Of a stretch of DNA of 32,550 nt, positions 1 to 6,743 are shown one piece after another. The position numbers were made by a program, and so were the translations under genes. Position 1 is the stretch's first letter. Every line of letters begins with the position of its first letter. This stretch comes from an uncultured Clostridium sp. GTDB lineage: Bacteria; Bacillota_I; Bacilli_A; RF39; UBA660. The stretch is taken from contig CAMIWC010000012.1 in NCBI GenBank assembly GCA_946402315.1, forward strand, positions 1-32,550. The letters are read 5' to 3'. Below the pieces are notes generated by a model that did not search any database, had not been told where the DNA came from, and saw only the letters and a program-made list of their open reading frames with translations.

Positions 1-259
1 TATCTTTTCTACCAGTTAATATCTTATGAGTATAAGTTTGGTGTCCTACATCCCATATAATTTTATCTTTTGGGGCATTATAAACAGAATGAAGCGCTAT
101 AGTAAGTTCAATATCTCCTAGATTAGATGCCAAATGCCCTCCATTTTTACTAACTACATCTAAGATATATTCTCTAAGTTCTTCACTTAATTGTTCTTTT
201 TCTTTTATCGATAATTCTTTTAAATCTTTAGGACTCTCTACTCTTTCTAAAATATTCAT
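1..259 (-). CDS. dxs: 1-deoxy-D-xylulose-5-phosphate synthase, N-terminal part
   Basis: This gene starts at 259 and runs off the left edge, so only about the first 86 residues are present. It encodes the thiamine-diphosphate enzyme that condenses pyruvate and glyceraldehyde-3-phosphate, the entry step of the non-mevalonate isoprenoid pathway. The visible part carries family-typical segments: [18 protein letters not shown] and the [16 protein letters not shown] block near residues 69-84. The start follows an AGGAGG-type ribosome site. It lies 17 bases after the RNHCP gene and is probably the last gene seen of a miaB-ricA-RNHCP-dxs transcript. Identification rests on recalled family motifs. Confidence 0.93.
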   Translation of the reverse strand, partial: MNILERVESPKDLKELSIKEKEQLSEELREYILDVVSKNGGHLASNLGDIELTIALHSVYNAPKDKIIWDVGHQTYTHKILTGRKD

Positions 260-276
260 AAGCCCCTCCTATGATG

Positions 277-594
277 TTAACTATTTTCTTTCATTATTCT
301 TAATACTTCATCAAAATTATCATCAGTTGCCATCTTATTTCTTTTTATTTCTCCACATTTATTACATTTATATACTATTTTTAACTCATCTTTTTTACCT
401 TTTTCAATTGAAATAGGTTTAAGTATACCTAAACAAGTACATGCTCTATCTCCTGGATTAATATCTACATGTTTAGAACATAAACAATATGGACAATGAT
501 CTCTAGCTGTATAACCAAGAGGTTTAACTTCTTTACCACATACTTCACAAATAAAATCTTCATCAATCATTGTAAATTTTTTAGTATCACTCAT
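277..594 (-). CDS. RNHCP domain protein
   Basis: A 105-residue, cysteine-rich protein. An N-terminal CxxC pair (CEVCGK) is followed by RDHCPYCLCS and by NPGDRACTC, the pattern of the RNHCP domain, whose biochemical role is not established; a further CxxC (CNKCGE, near residue 78) completes what look like two zinc-binding knuckles. The likely role is a metal-binding or nucleic-acid-associated protein, but that is inference. The start is preceded by GAGG at a good distance. It lies 7 bases after ricA and 17 bases before dxs, so it is probably co-transcribed with both. Confidence 0.8.
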   Translation of the reverse strand: MSDTKKFTMIDEDFICEVCGKEVKPLGYTARDHCPYCLCSKHVDINPGDRACTCLGILKPISIEKGKKDELKIVYKCNKCGEIKRNKMATDDNFDEVLRIMKENS

Positions 595-601
595 ATTAAC
601 C

Positions 602-952
602 TCAATTTAACTTATCATTTAGATATTTCTCAATAACAGTTTTTATTTCTTGATAAGTATTATCTAATTCTTCTAATAATTCATTATATTCATTATAAAT
701 AGGATAACTATATAATTCTTCTTTTAAAGATTGATACTTATTATTTAAATCAGTTGTATCAAGATCCATCTCTTCTTTTTTAACAAGTTCTTTTTGAATA
801 GATTTAATCTCTTCAATTAATTTCATTAATTCTTCATTACTATTCATTTGTTCTTCTACTAAGATAAATCTCTTATAAGTATCTGATTCTTTTATATAGT
901 CCACTATTTCATCTATTTTAGCTAGAACTTTATTCTCCAACATATTCTCCAT
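602..952 (-). CDS. ricA: YlbF/YmcA family regulator RicA-like
   Basis: A 116-residue, almost entirely helical, charged protein of the YlbF/YmcA family. In Bacillus subtilis the family members RicA (YmcA) and RicF (YlbF) act with RicT in a complex needed for competence, sporulation, biofilm formation and processing of several mRNAs by RNase Y. The call is strengthened by synteny: the gene directly follows miaB, as ymcA does in Bacillus. I chose the ATG at 952 because a GGAG lies five bases upstream; it overlaps the end of miaB by 23 bases, suggesting translational coupling. An ATG at 943 is an alternative, and a further upstream start at 976 has weaker support. The stop is TGA. The partners ricF and ricT are not in the window. 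Confidence 0.75.
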   Translation of the reverse strand: MENMLENKVLAKIDEIVDYIKESDTYKRFILVEEQMNSNEELMKLIEEIKSIQKELVKKEEMDLDTTDLNNKYQSLKEELYSYPIYNEYNELLEELDNTYQEIKTVIEKYLNDKLN

Positions 953-2345
953 CCAAACTCCATGATTTTGCTTCAAGTACTTTTACATTTACTATTTTAC
1001 CTATTAATGATTTATCTCCAGTAAAATTAATTAATTTCTTAGTATCTGTATAACCAAATAAGACATTCTTTTTAGTACCAACACCTTCTACAAGTACTGG
1101 CACTACTTTATTTAACATTATCTTATTACTTTCAAGAGAATATTTATTAATTAAATCATTTAATTTATAAAGTCTTTGTTCTTTAATACTTTCAGGTACT
1201 TGTTCATTAAAAGCTGCGGCTGGAGTCTTTTCTCTAGGTGAATAAATAAATGTATATGCACTATCATATTTACAGTGTTTTACTAAATCTAGTGTTTCAT
1301 TAAAATCTTCTTCTGTTTCAGTAGGAAAACCTACAATTATATCTGTTGATATAACTACTCCAGGAATACGTTCTCTAATCTTATCAAAAAGAGTTATATA
1401 TTCTTCTTTAGTATAACGTCTTCCCATAAGTTTTAAGACTCTACTAGATCCACTTTGTACTGGTAAATGTACAAATGGCATAATATTAGAGTACTTTGCA
1501 ATTACATCTATCATACCATCAGTAAAATCCCATGGATGACTAGTCATAAAGAAGATTCTTGAAATATTAGTTTTTGCTACATCTTCTAGTAAGTTCTCCA
1601 TATTGTATTCATAATCAAAATCTTTTCCATAAGCATTTACATTTTGACCTAAAAGAGTTACTTCTTGATATCCATCCTTAACTAATTGTTCTACCTCCAT
1701 AATTATATCTTTAGGATTTCTACTTCTTTGTTTACCTCTAGTAAATGGTACGATGCAATAAGTACAGAATTTATCACATCCATAAATTATATTTACATAA
1801 GCTTTATATGGATTTTCTCTTTTTACTGGTATTCCTTCTACAATATTACCTTCTTTAGAGAATACCTCTATTTCTTGATGTTTCTCTGAAATGCTTCTAT
1901 TTAATACTTCCGGTAAATGATGTAAGTTATGAGTACCAATTACAAAATCTACGTACTTACGTTTATTAATTATTTCTTGAATTACTCCTTCTTCTTGAGC
2001 CATACATCCACATAACCCAATAACAAGATTAGGATTATCCTCTTTTAAATGTTTTAATCTACCTAACATACCAAAGGCTTTATTATGAGCGTTTTCTCTA
2101 ATTGAACAGGTATTTAAAACTACTAAGTCTGCTTCTTTATAATCTTTTGATTCAACATAACCCATCTTCTCTATCATAGCTTTAATATTTTCAGAATCAT
2201 GTTCATTCATTTGACAACCGTAAGTTTTAATAAAATACTTTTTACCTATACCTAAAGTACTTAAATTATCATTAAATACATATAATTCATCTAATTCTTT
2301 ATTATTAGTTCTTTGTTTAGCTTTTATATAATCAGGGAACTCCAT
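930..2345 (-). CDS. miaB: tRNA-2-methylthio-N6-dimethylallyladenosine synthase MiaB
   Basis: A 471-residue radical-SAM methylthiotransferase that adds a methylthio group to i6A37 in tRNAs reading UNN codons. From the chosen start, the N-terminal UPF0004 domain has the cluster cysteines in YGCQMNEHDS (C44), LNTCSIRENA (C80) and LCGCM (C114). The radical-SAM CxxxCxxC motif is in GCDKFCTYCIVP (C190, C194, C197), and a C-terminal TRAM domain ends in SWSLDGEYVGE. Length and order match MiaB of Bacillus. I preferred the ATG at 2345, seven bases after AGAAGG; an in-frame ATG at 2369 lies inside the probable promoter and lacks a ribosome site. It leads the transcript into ricA, the RNHCP gene and dxs. 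Confidence 0.96.
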   Translation of the reverse strand: MEFPDYIKAKQRTNNKELDELYVFNDNLSTLGIGKKYFIKTYGCQMNEHDSENIKAMIEKMGYVESKDYKEADLVVLNTCSIRENAHNKAFGMLGRLKHLKEDNPNLVIGLCGCMAQEEGVIQEIINKRKYVDFVIGTHNLHHLPEVLNRSISEKHQEIEVFSKEGNIVEGIPVKRENPYKAYVNIIYGCDKFCTYCIVPFTRGKQRSRNPKDIIMEVEQLVKDGYQEVTLLGQNVNAYGKDFDYEYNMENLLEDVAKTNISRIFFMTSHPWDFTDGMIDVIAKYSNIMPFVHLPVQSGSSRVLKLMGRRYTKEEYITLFDKIRERIPGVVISTDIIVGFPTETEEDFNETLDLVKHCKYDSAYTFIYSPREKTPAAAFNEQVPESIKEQRLYKLNDLINKYSLESNKIMLNKVVPVLVEGVGTKKNVLFGYTDTKKLINFTGDKSLIGKIVNVKVLEAKSWSLDGEYVGE

Positions 2346-2369
2346 AATAATACCTTCTTCCTCTTCCAT

Positions 2370-2398
2370 ATTATACTAAAATTAAGATAAATAAAAAA
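2370..2398 (-). promoter_or_regulatory. Possible miaB promoter
   Basis: A perfect TATAAT at 2370-2375 lies about 25 bases before the preferred miaB start. The -35 position at 17-bp spacing is only a T-run (the U-tract of the previous terminator), so this rests mainly on the -10 box. Confidence 0.4.
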
Positions 2399-2423
2399 GT
2401 AATAATTAATTAACTATTACTTT
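2393..2423 (-). terminator. Intrinsic terminator of the ankyrin gene
   Basis: A perfect 9-bp AT-rich stem (AAAGTAATA with TATTACTTT), a 10-base loop and a run of six T. The ankyrin gene's TAA stop (2410-2412) lies in the loop. Confidence 0.65.
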
Positions 2424-3105
2424 CTATTAGTACTGTTTTAATAATACCTTCTAATTTATTTGTTTTGTTCTTAGATAAAACTTCATCTTTGATATCAATA
2501 TAATCTCTTTTAAAGTAATGTACTAATTTTTTCATACGAGGTACTAATTCTTTACTCTCTAATGAATCCATTATAATTTCTAGATTAGCCATCTTTGTAT
2601 ATTTACCATATTTATTAGTTTTAATATAAGTATCATATAATCTTTTAAAAGAAGCGATATCAATATTATTAAATCTTTTATCTTCAAGTATCTTAATACT
2701 TGTATATATATAGTTATTATTAATTGAACGATCTAGAATAGTTTCTCCTAAATTATTCTTAATATTAGGAATAAACTTTTTATTTTTTGTCAATTCTTTC
2801 ATTATGTCCACTACATGAACATAATTAATAAGTACTAAGATATGCGCAAAGGTATTACCATCTTTATTTTGATGGTTAACATCCCAGTTTTTATCTTTCA
2901 TATGTTTTAGTACTAGTTGGTATTCACCTTTCATTAATAATCTTACTAAAATATCATTTCCATTATTGTCACAAACATTAATGTCTAACTTATGTTTGCT
3001 AAGCAATTTATCTACTGTATCAGAATAACCTTCTTTAATTAGTTCAAATACTAACGAGGGTTCATCAAGACAAGAGTTAATTGCTTGTTGTTCATCATAA
3101 AACAT
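2410..3105 (-). CDS. Ankyrin-repeat protein
   Basis: A 231-residue soluble protein. Residues of about 15-140 carry three or four degenerate ankyrin-type units, seen as recurring helix pairs followed by D-x-N-G or N-x-D/L-G turns (INVCDNNGNDIL, VNHQNKDGNTFAHIL, IPNIKNNLGETIL) spaced about 33 residues apart. The remaining C-terminal part is helical and lysine-rich with no motif I recognise. Ankyrin repeats mediate protein contacts, so a scaffold or inhibitor role is possible but unproven. The ATG at 3105 is eight bases after an AGAGG; an in-frame GTG at 3114 lies too close to it. It has its own strong promoter and terminator, so it is monocistronic. Confidence 0.75.
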   Translation of the reverse strand: MFYDEQQAINSCLDEPSLVFELIKEGYSDTVDKLLSKHKLDINVCDNNGNDILVRLLMKGEYQLVLKHMKDKNWDVNHQNKDGNTFAHILVLINYVHVVDIMKELTKNKKFIPNIKNNLGETILDRSINNNYIYTSIKILEDKRFNNIDIASFKRLYDTYIKTNKYGKYTKMANLEIIMDSLESKELVPRMKKLVHYFKRDYIDIKDEVLSKNKTNKLEGIIKTVLIESNS

Positions 3106-3123
3106 GTAATACACCTCTTTTTT

Positions 3124-3134
3124 AACGTGACGTT
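3124..3134. promoter_or_regulatory. Palindrome at the start of the ankyrin-gene transcript
   Basis: AACGTGACGTT is a perfect palindrome around a central G. It lies 4-14 bases downstream of the -10 box, that is over the expected transcription start, a usual place for a repressor operator. No binding protein can be named. Confidence 0.4.
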
Positions 3135-3138
3135 TTCT

Positions 3139-3167
3139 ATTCTAACAAATTGGTGTATTTTTGTCAA
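3139..3167 (-). promoter_or_regulatory. Promoter of the ankyrin-repeat gene
   Basis: TTGACA (3162-3167), a 17-base spacer and TAGAAT (3139-3144): a near-consensus housekeeping-type promoter on the minus strand. Confidence 0.85.
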
Positions 3168-3173
3168 ACAACT

Positions 3174-3195
3174 AAAAAAGAGTATTACTACTCTT
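3174..3195 (-). terminator. Intrinsic terminator of the 168-residue membrane protein gene
   Basis: A 7-bp stem (AAGAGTA with TACTCTT), a 4-base loop and a T-run. It contains that gene's TAG stop (3188-3190). Confidence 0.8.
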
Positions 3196-3694
3196 CTAAA
3201 ATATCAGGATTTACTGTTACACAGAAAGTATTATAATCTTCTGTTGAATAATGAATCTTAATTGTTTTAACTGCAACTTTTTTAGTTACTTCAACTTTAG
3301 TAACAAAGAATTTACCAACATTATTGTAATAATATGGTTCTTCAGAATCACAATAATATAGATCATATACTTCTGAATCATTTAATTCTTCATCAAAAAA
3401 TTCTCTTAAGAATTTAGTTTTACCTAAAGTCTTTAAAGTAATTACTCCATCTTTATCACTTACAAAATAAGTAAATCTAGGAATATTTATAGATATATGC
3501 GCAGGCCCTACTTTGTTTTCATATTTAGTATGAATAAATGTTTTATTACATAATACTAAGAAAGCTAATACTAGAACTACAAATAAAATAATTCCTTCTA
3601 TTACAAAGTTTCTTTTCTTATAAGTATTTAATTCTTTTTTAGATATTCTCTTAGTCTTATGAGTTACTTTTCTTTTTTCTTCTTTTTTCTCCAT
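3188..3694 (-). CDS. Small single-pass membrane protein, unknown function
   Basis: A 168-residue protein that I do not recognise. The first 28 residues are strongly basic (many Lys/Arg), followed by one hydrophobic segment of about 20 residues (FVIEGIILFVVLVLAFLVLC, near residues 30-49). The remaining 115 residues are probably outside the cell, with β-like alternation and an acidic, tyrosine-rich stretch (YYCDSEEPYYYNN) containing a cysteine. By the positive-inside rule the N-terminus is cytoplasmic. ATG 3694 follows GAGGG by eight bases; an upstream in-frame GTG at 3703 lies inside the ribosome-site region. It follows a 48-codon ORF and ends at its own terminator. Confidence 0.65.
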   Translation of the reverse strand: MEKKEEKRKVTHKTKRISKKELNTYKKRNFVIEGIILFVVLVLAFLVLCNKTFIHTKYENKVGPAHISINIPRFTYFVSDKDGVITLKTLGKTKFLREFFDEELNDSEVYDLYYCDSEEPYYYNNVGKFFVTKVEVTKKVAVKTIKIHYSTEDYNTFCVTVNPDILEE

Positions 3695-3724
3695 TTTTAG
3701 CACCCTCTATTCTTATTAAATTAT

Positions 3725-3742
3725 ATAATAGATATCTATTAT
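3725..3742. repeat. 18-bp perfect palindrome
   Basis: ATAATAGATATCTATTAT equals its own reverse complement. It sits between the stop of the 48-codon ORF and the next gene and touches a TATAAT-like box (3720-3725). It has no loop, so it is more likely a protein-binding site than an RNA hairpin; AT-richness makes chance possible. Confidence 0.45.
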
Positions 3743-3744
3743 TT

Positions 3745-3891
3745 TCAAGAATTATCAGCAGTTAGAACTGTATCATATAAATCTTTTGCTGATTGTAAAT
3801 CTATTTGTTTAGTATCGAACATTTTTTTATCTTGTTCTTCTGGTTCAAGTCCTTCAACTTCTTCCCAGTATTTTATCCAATCTTTATCCAT
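3745..3891 (-). CDS. Small acidic protein, 48 residues, unknown
   Basis: A short ORF with an ATG at 3891 behind AGAGG and a TGA stop at 3745. The product begins MDKDWIKYWEEVEG and is acidic and probably helical; I recognise no family. Support is the ribosome site, normal-looking composition and position in an otherwise empty interval. A TGn-extended -10-like box (TGATATCAT, 3909-3917) lies just upstream, so it may lead a transcript with the 168-residue membrane protein gene. Confidence 0.5.
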   Translation of the reverse strand: MDKDWIKYWEEVEGLEPEEQDKKMFDTKQIDLQSAKDLYDTVLTADNS

Positions 3892-3939
3892 AATATACCT
3901 CTATATATATGATATCACGAATAAATTAAAGTAGATGAT

Positions 3940-3971
3940 TAAATGTAAATTGTACAGTAAATAAATGTAAA
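3940..3971. repeat. Two direct copies of a 10-bp element
   Basis: TAAATGTAAA occurs at 3940-3949 and 3962-3971, 22 bp apart (about two helix turns), with TGTACA between them. It lies upstream of the 48-codon ORF and downstream of the tRNA terminator. It could be an operator but may be chance in such AT-rich DNA. Confidence 0.3.
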
Positions 3972-3973
3972 AT

Positions 3974-3998
3974 AAAAAACCTTATATAAATAAGGTTT
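3974..3998 (-). terminator. Terminator of the tRNA-Lys/tRNA-Ser transcript
   Basis: A perfect 9-bp stem (AAACCTTAT with ATAAGGTTT), a 4-base loop and a T-run, beginning nine bases after the tRNA-Ser CCA end. Confidence 0.85.
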
Positions 3999-4006
3999 CT
4001 TTCTAC

Positions 4007-4097
4007 TGGCGGAGACAGAGAGATTTGAACTCTCGCGACAGTTGCCCGTCCTACACCCTTAGCAGGGGCGCCTCTTCGACCACTTGAGTATGTCTCC
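4007..4097 (-). tRNA. tRNA-Ser(GCT)
   Basis: A 91-base cloverleaf including an encoded CCA. The acceptor stem is GGAGACA with TGTCTCC and discriminator G. The anticodon loop sits in CCCTGCTAAGGG, giving GCT, which reads AGY serine codons. A long variable arm (GGACGGGCAACTGTC region) fits a class II serine tRNA, and the T-arm is GAGAGTTCAAATCTCTC. It is co-transcribed with tRNA-Lys 34 bases upstream. Confidence 0.95.
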
Positions 4098-4131
4098 GTA
4101 TTTTGACAATATATATACAAATTTAAAAATA

Positions 4132-4207
4132 TGGTGGGCTGTTAGGGACTCGAACCCTAGACCCACTGATTAAGAGTCAGTTGCTCTACCAACTGAGCTA
4201 ACAGCCC
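4132..4207 (-). tRNA. tRNA-Lys(CTT)
   Basis: A 76-base cloverleaf with encoded CCA. The acceptor stem is GGGCTGT with ACAGCCC, the D-arm GCTCAGTTGGTAGAGC, the anticodon stem-loop ACTGACTCTTAATCAGT (anticodon CTT, reading AAG) and the T-arm TAGGGTTCGAGTCCCTA. Confidence 0.96.
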
Positions 4208-4229
4208 ATAAAATTCAACTTGCTAAATA

Positions 4230-4257
4230 AGTATAACATAAAAAACATAAAAAACAA
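4230..4257 (-). promoter_or_regulatory. Promoter of the tRNA pair
   Basis: TATACT at 4230-4235 and a TTGTTT -35-like box at 4252-4257 with 16-bp spacing, just ahead of tRNA-Lys. Confidence 0.55.
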
Positions 4258-4277
4258 ATACTTTTTCTCTATTTATA

Positions 4278-4306
4278 TATGATATTACTACATATTTTAG
4301 TATAAT
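4278..4306 (+). promoter_or_regulatory. Promoter of the phosphoesterase gene
   Basis: A perfect TATAAT at 4301-4306 on the plus strand, 17 bases before the start codon; the -35 region is poor. A GAGGTG ribosome site follows. The 4208-4323 gap holds only this and the divergent tRNA promoter. Confidence 0.5.
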
Positions 4307-4323
4307 TTAATTGAGGTGTTATT

Positions 4324-5430
4324 ATGAGTTTATTAGTTATTGGTGACGTTCATGGTAATTATTATGCTTTAGAAGCTATTATAAATGAAGCCTTAAAAGT
4401 CTTTCATCCAGAAACTGATGCAATAGTTTTTACTGGTGATTATGTAGGTGATTTCCCTGATGGATCTAAAGTAGTTGATTTAATACAAAAACTTAGTGAA
4501 CGTTATAAAGTATATGCAATTAAAGGTAATCGTGAAACCGGTCAAGTAAGACCTTATCTAGAAGCTAAAAGAAATGGTACTGAACCTAATTGGAATCTAG
4601 ATACTACTATGGGTTCTGCATTAGTATGTTGTAGAGAATTAAGAGATGATCAATTAGAGTATTTAGATAATCTTCCTGATACATTAATTATAAGAGAAGA
4701 AGGTACTCCTCCTCTATTTGTAAAACATAAGATGCCTTTAACTGCAGAGGAACTAGAATTAGTAAGAAGAGAACATATGGCAGTAGTTACTGCTCATACA
4801 CATGAATATCATACTGAAATAAAAGATGGTATAAGAATATTTAATAGTGGTTCTTGTGGTCTTACCGATCATGGATTAGTTGGTACTTGTTATGGATATT
4901 TAAATTATGATCAAAAAGATGGTTGGTATATGATTGGTGTAGAATTAGATTATGAATATGAAAAAACAATTGAATCATTAAAAGAGAATAAAGATTTATA
5001 CGAAAGATGCCAAGGATGGGGAAAAGCTTTAGAATTATCTGTACAAACTGGTATAAATTGTACTGCTTTATATTCATTTGAAGCTAATAGACTTGCGGTT
5101 CTAGCTGAAGAAGCACAAGAACAAGGAATTGAACCTAATCTAGAACCAACAGATGATTTACAAACTGTATTTAGTCAAGGTAGATATGCTAATGTTAACT
5201 ATGATGGATCGAGATTAGTAGATGTTTTAGATTTTGGTCATATTGATGACGTAAGAGATCATAAATATGTAGAATTACCTGTCTTAACATCAGAAGGAAC
5301 ATCTTATAAAAGAGCTAAAAATATTAGTCCTGAAATCTATGAAAAAGCACTTGAAAATATTACTCAGATAGCACTTAAAGCTACTCATGATGATGTTGTT
5401 ATAGGTAGACATGAAGCTAGAAAAAAATAA
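4324..5430 (+). CDS. Calcineurin-like metallophosphoesterase with extra C-terminal domain
   Basis: A 368-residue cytoplasmic protein. The first 200 residues form a calcineurin-like phosphoesterase of the YfcE/DUF4904-type fold: metal motifs GDVHGN (7-12), GD (38-39), GNRE (68-71), AHTH (157-160, normally GHTH) and NSGS (174-177). Such enzymes use two metal ions to cleave phosphomono- or diesters; the substrate cannot be predicted. Residues of about 205-368 form a second region rich in Glu and Tyr with no motif I know, longer than usual for small family members. The ribosome site GAGGTG gives a clear start. It is the only gene of its transcript and ends at an adjacent terminator. Confidence 0.85.
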   Translation: MSLLVIGDVHGNYYALEAIINEALKVFHPETDAIVFTGDYVGDFPDGSKVVDLIQKLSERYKVYAIKGNRETGQVRPYLEAKRNGTEPNWNLDTTMGSALVCCRELRDDQLEYLDNLPDTLIIREEGTPPLFVKHKMPLTAEELELVRREHMAVVTAHTHEYHTEIKDGIRIFNSGSCGLTDHGLVGTCYGYLNYDQKDGWYMIGVELDYEYEKTIESLKENKDLYERCQGWGKALELSVQTGINCTALYSFEANRLAVLAEEAQEQGIEPNLEPTDDLQTVFSQGRYANVNYDGSRLVDVLDFGHIDDVRDHKYVELPVLTSEGTSYKRAKNISPEIYEKALENITQIALKATHDDVVIGRHEARKK

Positions 5431-5455
5431 AAGCGATTAATAATTGCTTTTTTTA
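5431..5455 (+). terminator. Terminator of the phosphoesterase gene
   Basis: A 7-bp stem (AAGCGAT with ATTGCTT, one G-U pair), a 5-base loop and seven T, starting immediately after the TAA stop. Confidence 0.8.
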
Positions 5456-5462
5456 TTTGAAC

Positions 5463-5487
5463 AAAATAAAAAGCACTAATGTGCTTT
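5463..5487 (-). terminator. Terminator of the Flp pilin gene
   Basis: A 7-bp stem (AAAGCAC with GTGCTTT), a 4-base loop and a T-rich tail on the minus strand. It overlaps the pilin TAA stop by two bases and faces the plus-strand terminator of the phosphoesterase. Confidence 0.8.
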
Positions 5488-5680
5488 ATTTACAATATCC
5501 ATCTCCAGGATTTTTTCCTTCGACATATTCTTTATCAGAAATGCTACATGATGTTTTAGTAATACTATCTTTTATATAACCACCAAAAGTATTAATAATT
5601 GCTATTACAATTACTGATATTAATGCAATTATAAGTACATATTCTACTAATGCTTGACCTTTATTATTATTCTTTTTCAT
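5486..5680 (-). CDS. flp: Flp/Fap-type pilin subunit
   Basis: A 64-residue prepilin. After a short basic leader (MKKNNNKG) comes QALVEYVLIIALISVIVIAI: cleavage after the Gly and Glu at +5 followed by Tyr are hallmarks of Flp pilins built by Tad machines. The C-terminal 25 residues contain two Cys (CS and the penultimate C) that could pair. ATG 5680 is preferred because a longer reading frame to 5740 would run through the -10 and -35 boxes. The gene is monocistronic, with its own promoter and terminator, about 20 kb from the Tad assembly genes at 24.5-30.2 kb, which are the expected export machine. Confidence 0.85.
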   Translation of the reverse strand: MKKNNNKGQALVEYVLIIALISVIVIAIINTFGGYIKDSITKTSCSISDKEYVEGKNPGDGYCK

Positions 5681-5711
5681 CACTAAATCACCATACCCTT
5701 TAGATACTTTA

Positions 5712-5740
5712 ATTTTATAATGATTGGCATTTTTTGTCAA
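5712..5740 (-). promoter_or_regulatory. Promoter of the Flp pilin gene
   Basis: TTGACA (5735-5740), 17 bases, TAAAAT (5712-5717): a strong promoter, fitting a highly expressed structural subunit. The divergent DUF192 gene starts only 30 bp away, so the two promoters must overlap. Confidence 0.8.
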
Positions 5741-5769
5741 TAATATGATATAGTAAAAATGGTGATAAA

Positions 5770-6069
5770 ATGAACCAAATAAAAGTTATAGAAGCCAAAT
5801 CATTTAAAGATCGATTCTTTGGTCTTATGGGAAAGAATAATATAGATTACTGTCTATTATTTAATCATTGTAATAGTATTCATACGTTTTTTATGAAAGA
5901 AGCAATCGATGTAGTAATGACTGATGATAATGATAAAATTATATATATAAAAAAGAATCTGAAAAGAAATAGAATAATACTTCCTAAAAGAGGGGCAACT
6001 AAAACATATGAATTTCCTAACAATTATATAAAGAAACAAAAAAAAGGTGATATTTTAAAACTAAAATAA
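5770..6069 (+). CDS. DUF192 family protein
   Basis: A 99-residue protein of the DUF192 family, function unknown. Diagnostic features are the FKDRFFGLMGK segment near residue 12, the IHTFFMKEAIDVVMTD core (near 37-52) and the late basic segment ending in a short β-strand. Many DUF192 proteins are exported; this one has no signal peptide and is near the minimum length. It is divergent from the Flp pilin gene with 89 bp between starts, hinting at shared regulation. A GGTGAT ribosome site precedes the ATG. Membership is fairly sure, the role is not. Confidence 0.8.
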   Translation: MNQIKVIEAKSFKDRFFGLMGKNNIDYCLLFNHCNSIHTFFMKEAIDVVMTDDNDKIIYIKKNLKRNRIILPKRGATKTYEFPNNYIKKQKKGDILKLK

Positions 6070-6079
6070 CACCTTTTTT
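6038..6079. terminator. Bidirectional terminator between DUF192 and the 220-residue gene
   Basis: A long hairpin flanked by A-run and T-run: AAAAAAGGTG with CACCTTTTTT, one A-A mismatch, then TATTTTA with TAAAATA and a 4-base loop. It works in both directions for the two converging genes and contains the DUF192 stop codon. Confidence 0.85.
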
Positions 6080-6080
6080 A

Positions 6081-6743
6081 TTATAGAGTTTTTTGACGAT
6101 TTTTTTCTATGATGTTTTCTTTTCTTCTTCTATCGACCCAGCGTCTAGCACATCTACCAGCTTTTCTATATTTAACTGGATTCCTATCATGCTTAGATTC
6201 TCTTCTGATAGTTCTTCTAGAAATATCTCCAACTAAATTATCAAATTCTGGATCTAGAACGATACATTTAAAGTGATTAGCAAGATATGCAATAGCACTT
6301 AAATGACGTGAATCTCTTTTTGTTTTAACTTGACCACTCATTAAATCTTCGAATAATCCTGGCATATTCATTAAGAAGTATTCATACTCTACCTCATATT
6401 GTCCAATAGTTTCAGCTTGAACTGAACGATATTGTCCAGATAAATGAGTTGTTAAACCATCATAACTGTGAACTACTGCCTTTAAATATGTCTCCTTTAA
6501 TTCTAAGTTTTCATCTTCTAAAGCTGGTCCATTTTCTAATACCTTTTCTAATCCATCTCTACAAAAATCTAGAAAAAATTCATAACTTATTGGAGAAAAT
6601 ATAGAAGTTGCTCCATTCAAAAATTTCTCATACATTTCCTTTGATTCAGTATATTTTTCTACTAAAGAATCTGTACTTAATCTTAGTAAATCTGTTTGAA
6701 CATTAAGTGCATTTCTAACTTTTTTTACGTTTTCTTGATTCAT
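6081..6743 (-). CDS. Unknown protein overlapping lon
   Basis: A 220-residue soluble protein that I cannot assign. The first 150 residues look helical with few basic clusters. Residues of about 170-220 are strongly Arg/Lys-rich (RRTIRRESKHDR, CARRWVDRRRKE), suggesting contact with nucleic acid or ribosomes, which is inference. A very good ribosome site (GGGAGG) lies inside the end of lon, and the start overlaps lon by 29 bases, so the two are co-transcribed and probably translationally coupled. It ends at the bidirectional terminator. Confidence 0.8.
   Translation of the reverse strand: MNQENVKKVRNALNVQTDLLRLSTDSLVEKYTESKEMYEKFLNGATSIFSPISYEFFLDFCRDGLEKVLENGPALEDENLELKETYLKAVVHSYDGLTTHLSGQYRSVQAETIGQYEVEYEYFLMNMPGLFEDLMSGQVKTKRDSRHLSAIAYLANHFKCIVLDPEFDNLVGDISRRTIRRESKHDRNPVKYRKAGRCARRWVDRRRKENIIEKNRQKTL

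Noticed and set aside
602-2369. Possible TGA-as-tryptophan code (Mycoplasma-like)
   Set aside because: ricA, tadB and the 48-codon ORF end at TGA with correct neighbours, and Trp is coded by TGG in conserved genes.
3926-4120. A 64-codon open frame on the minus strand
   Set aside because: It runs through the tRNA-Ser gene and its terminator.
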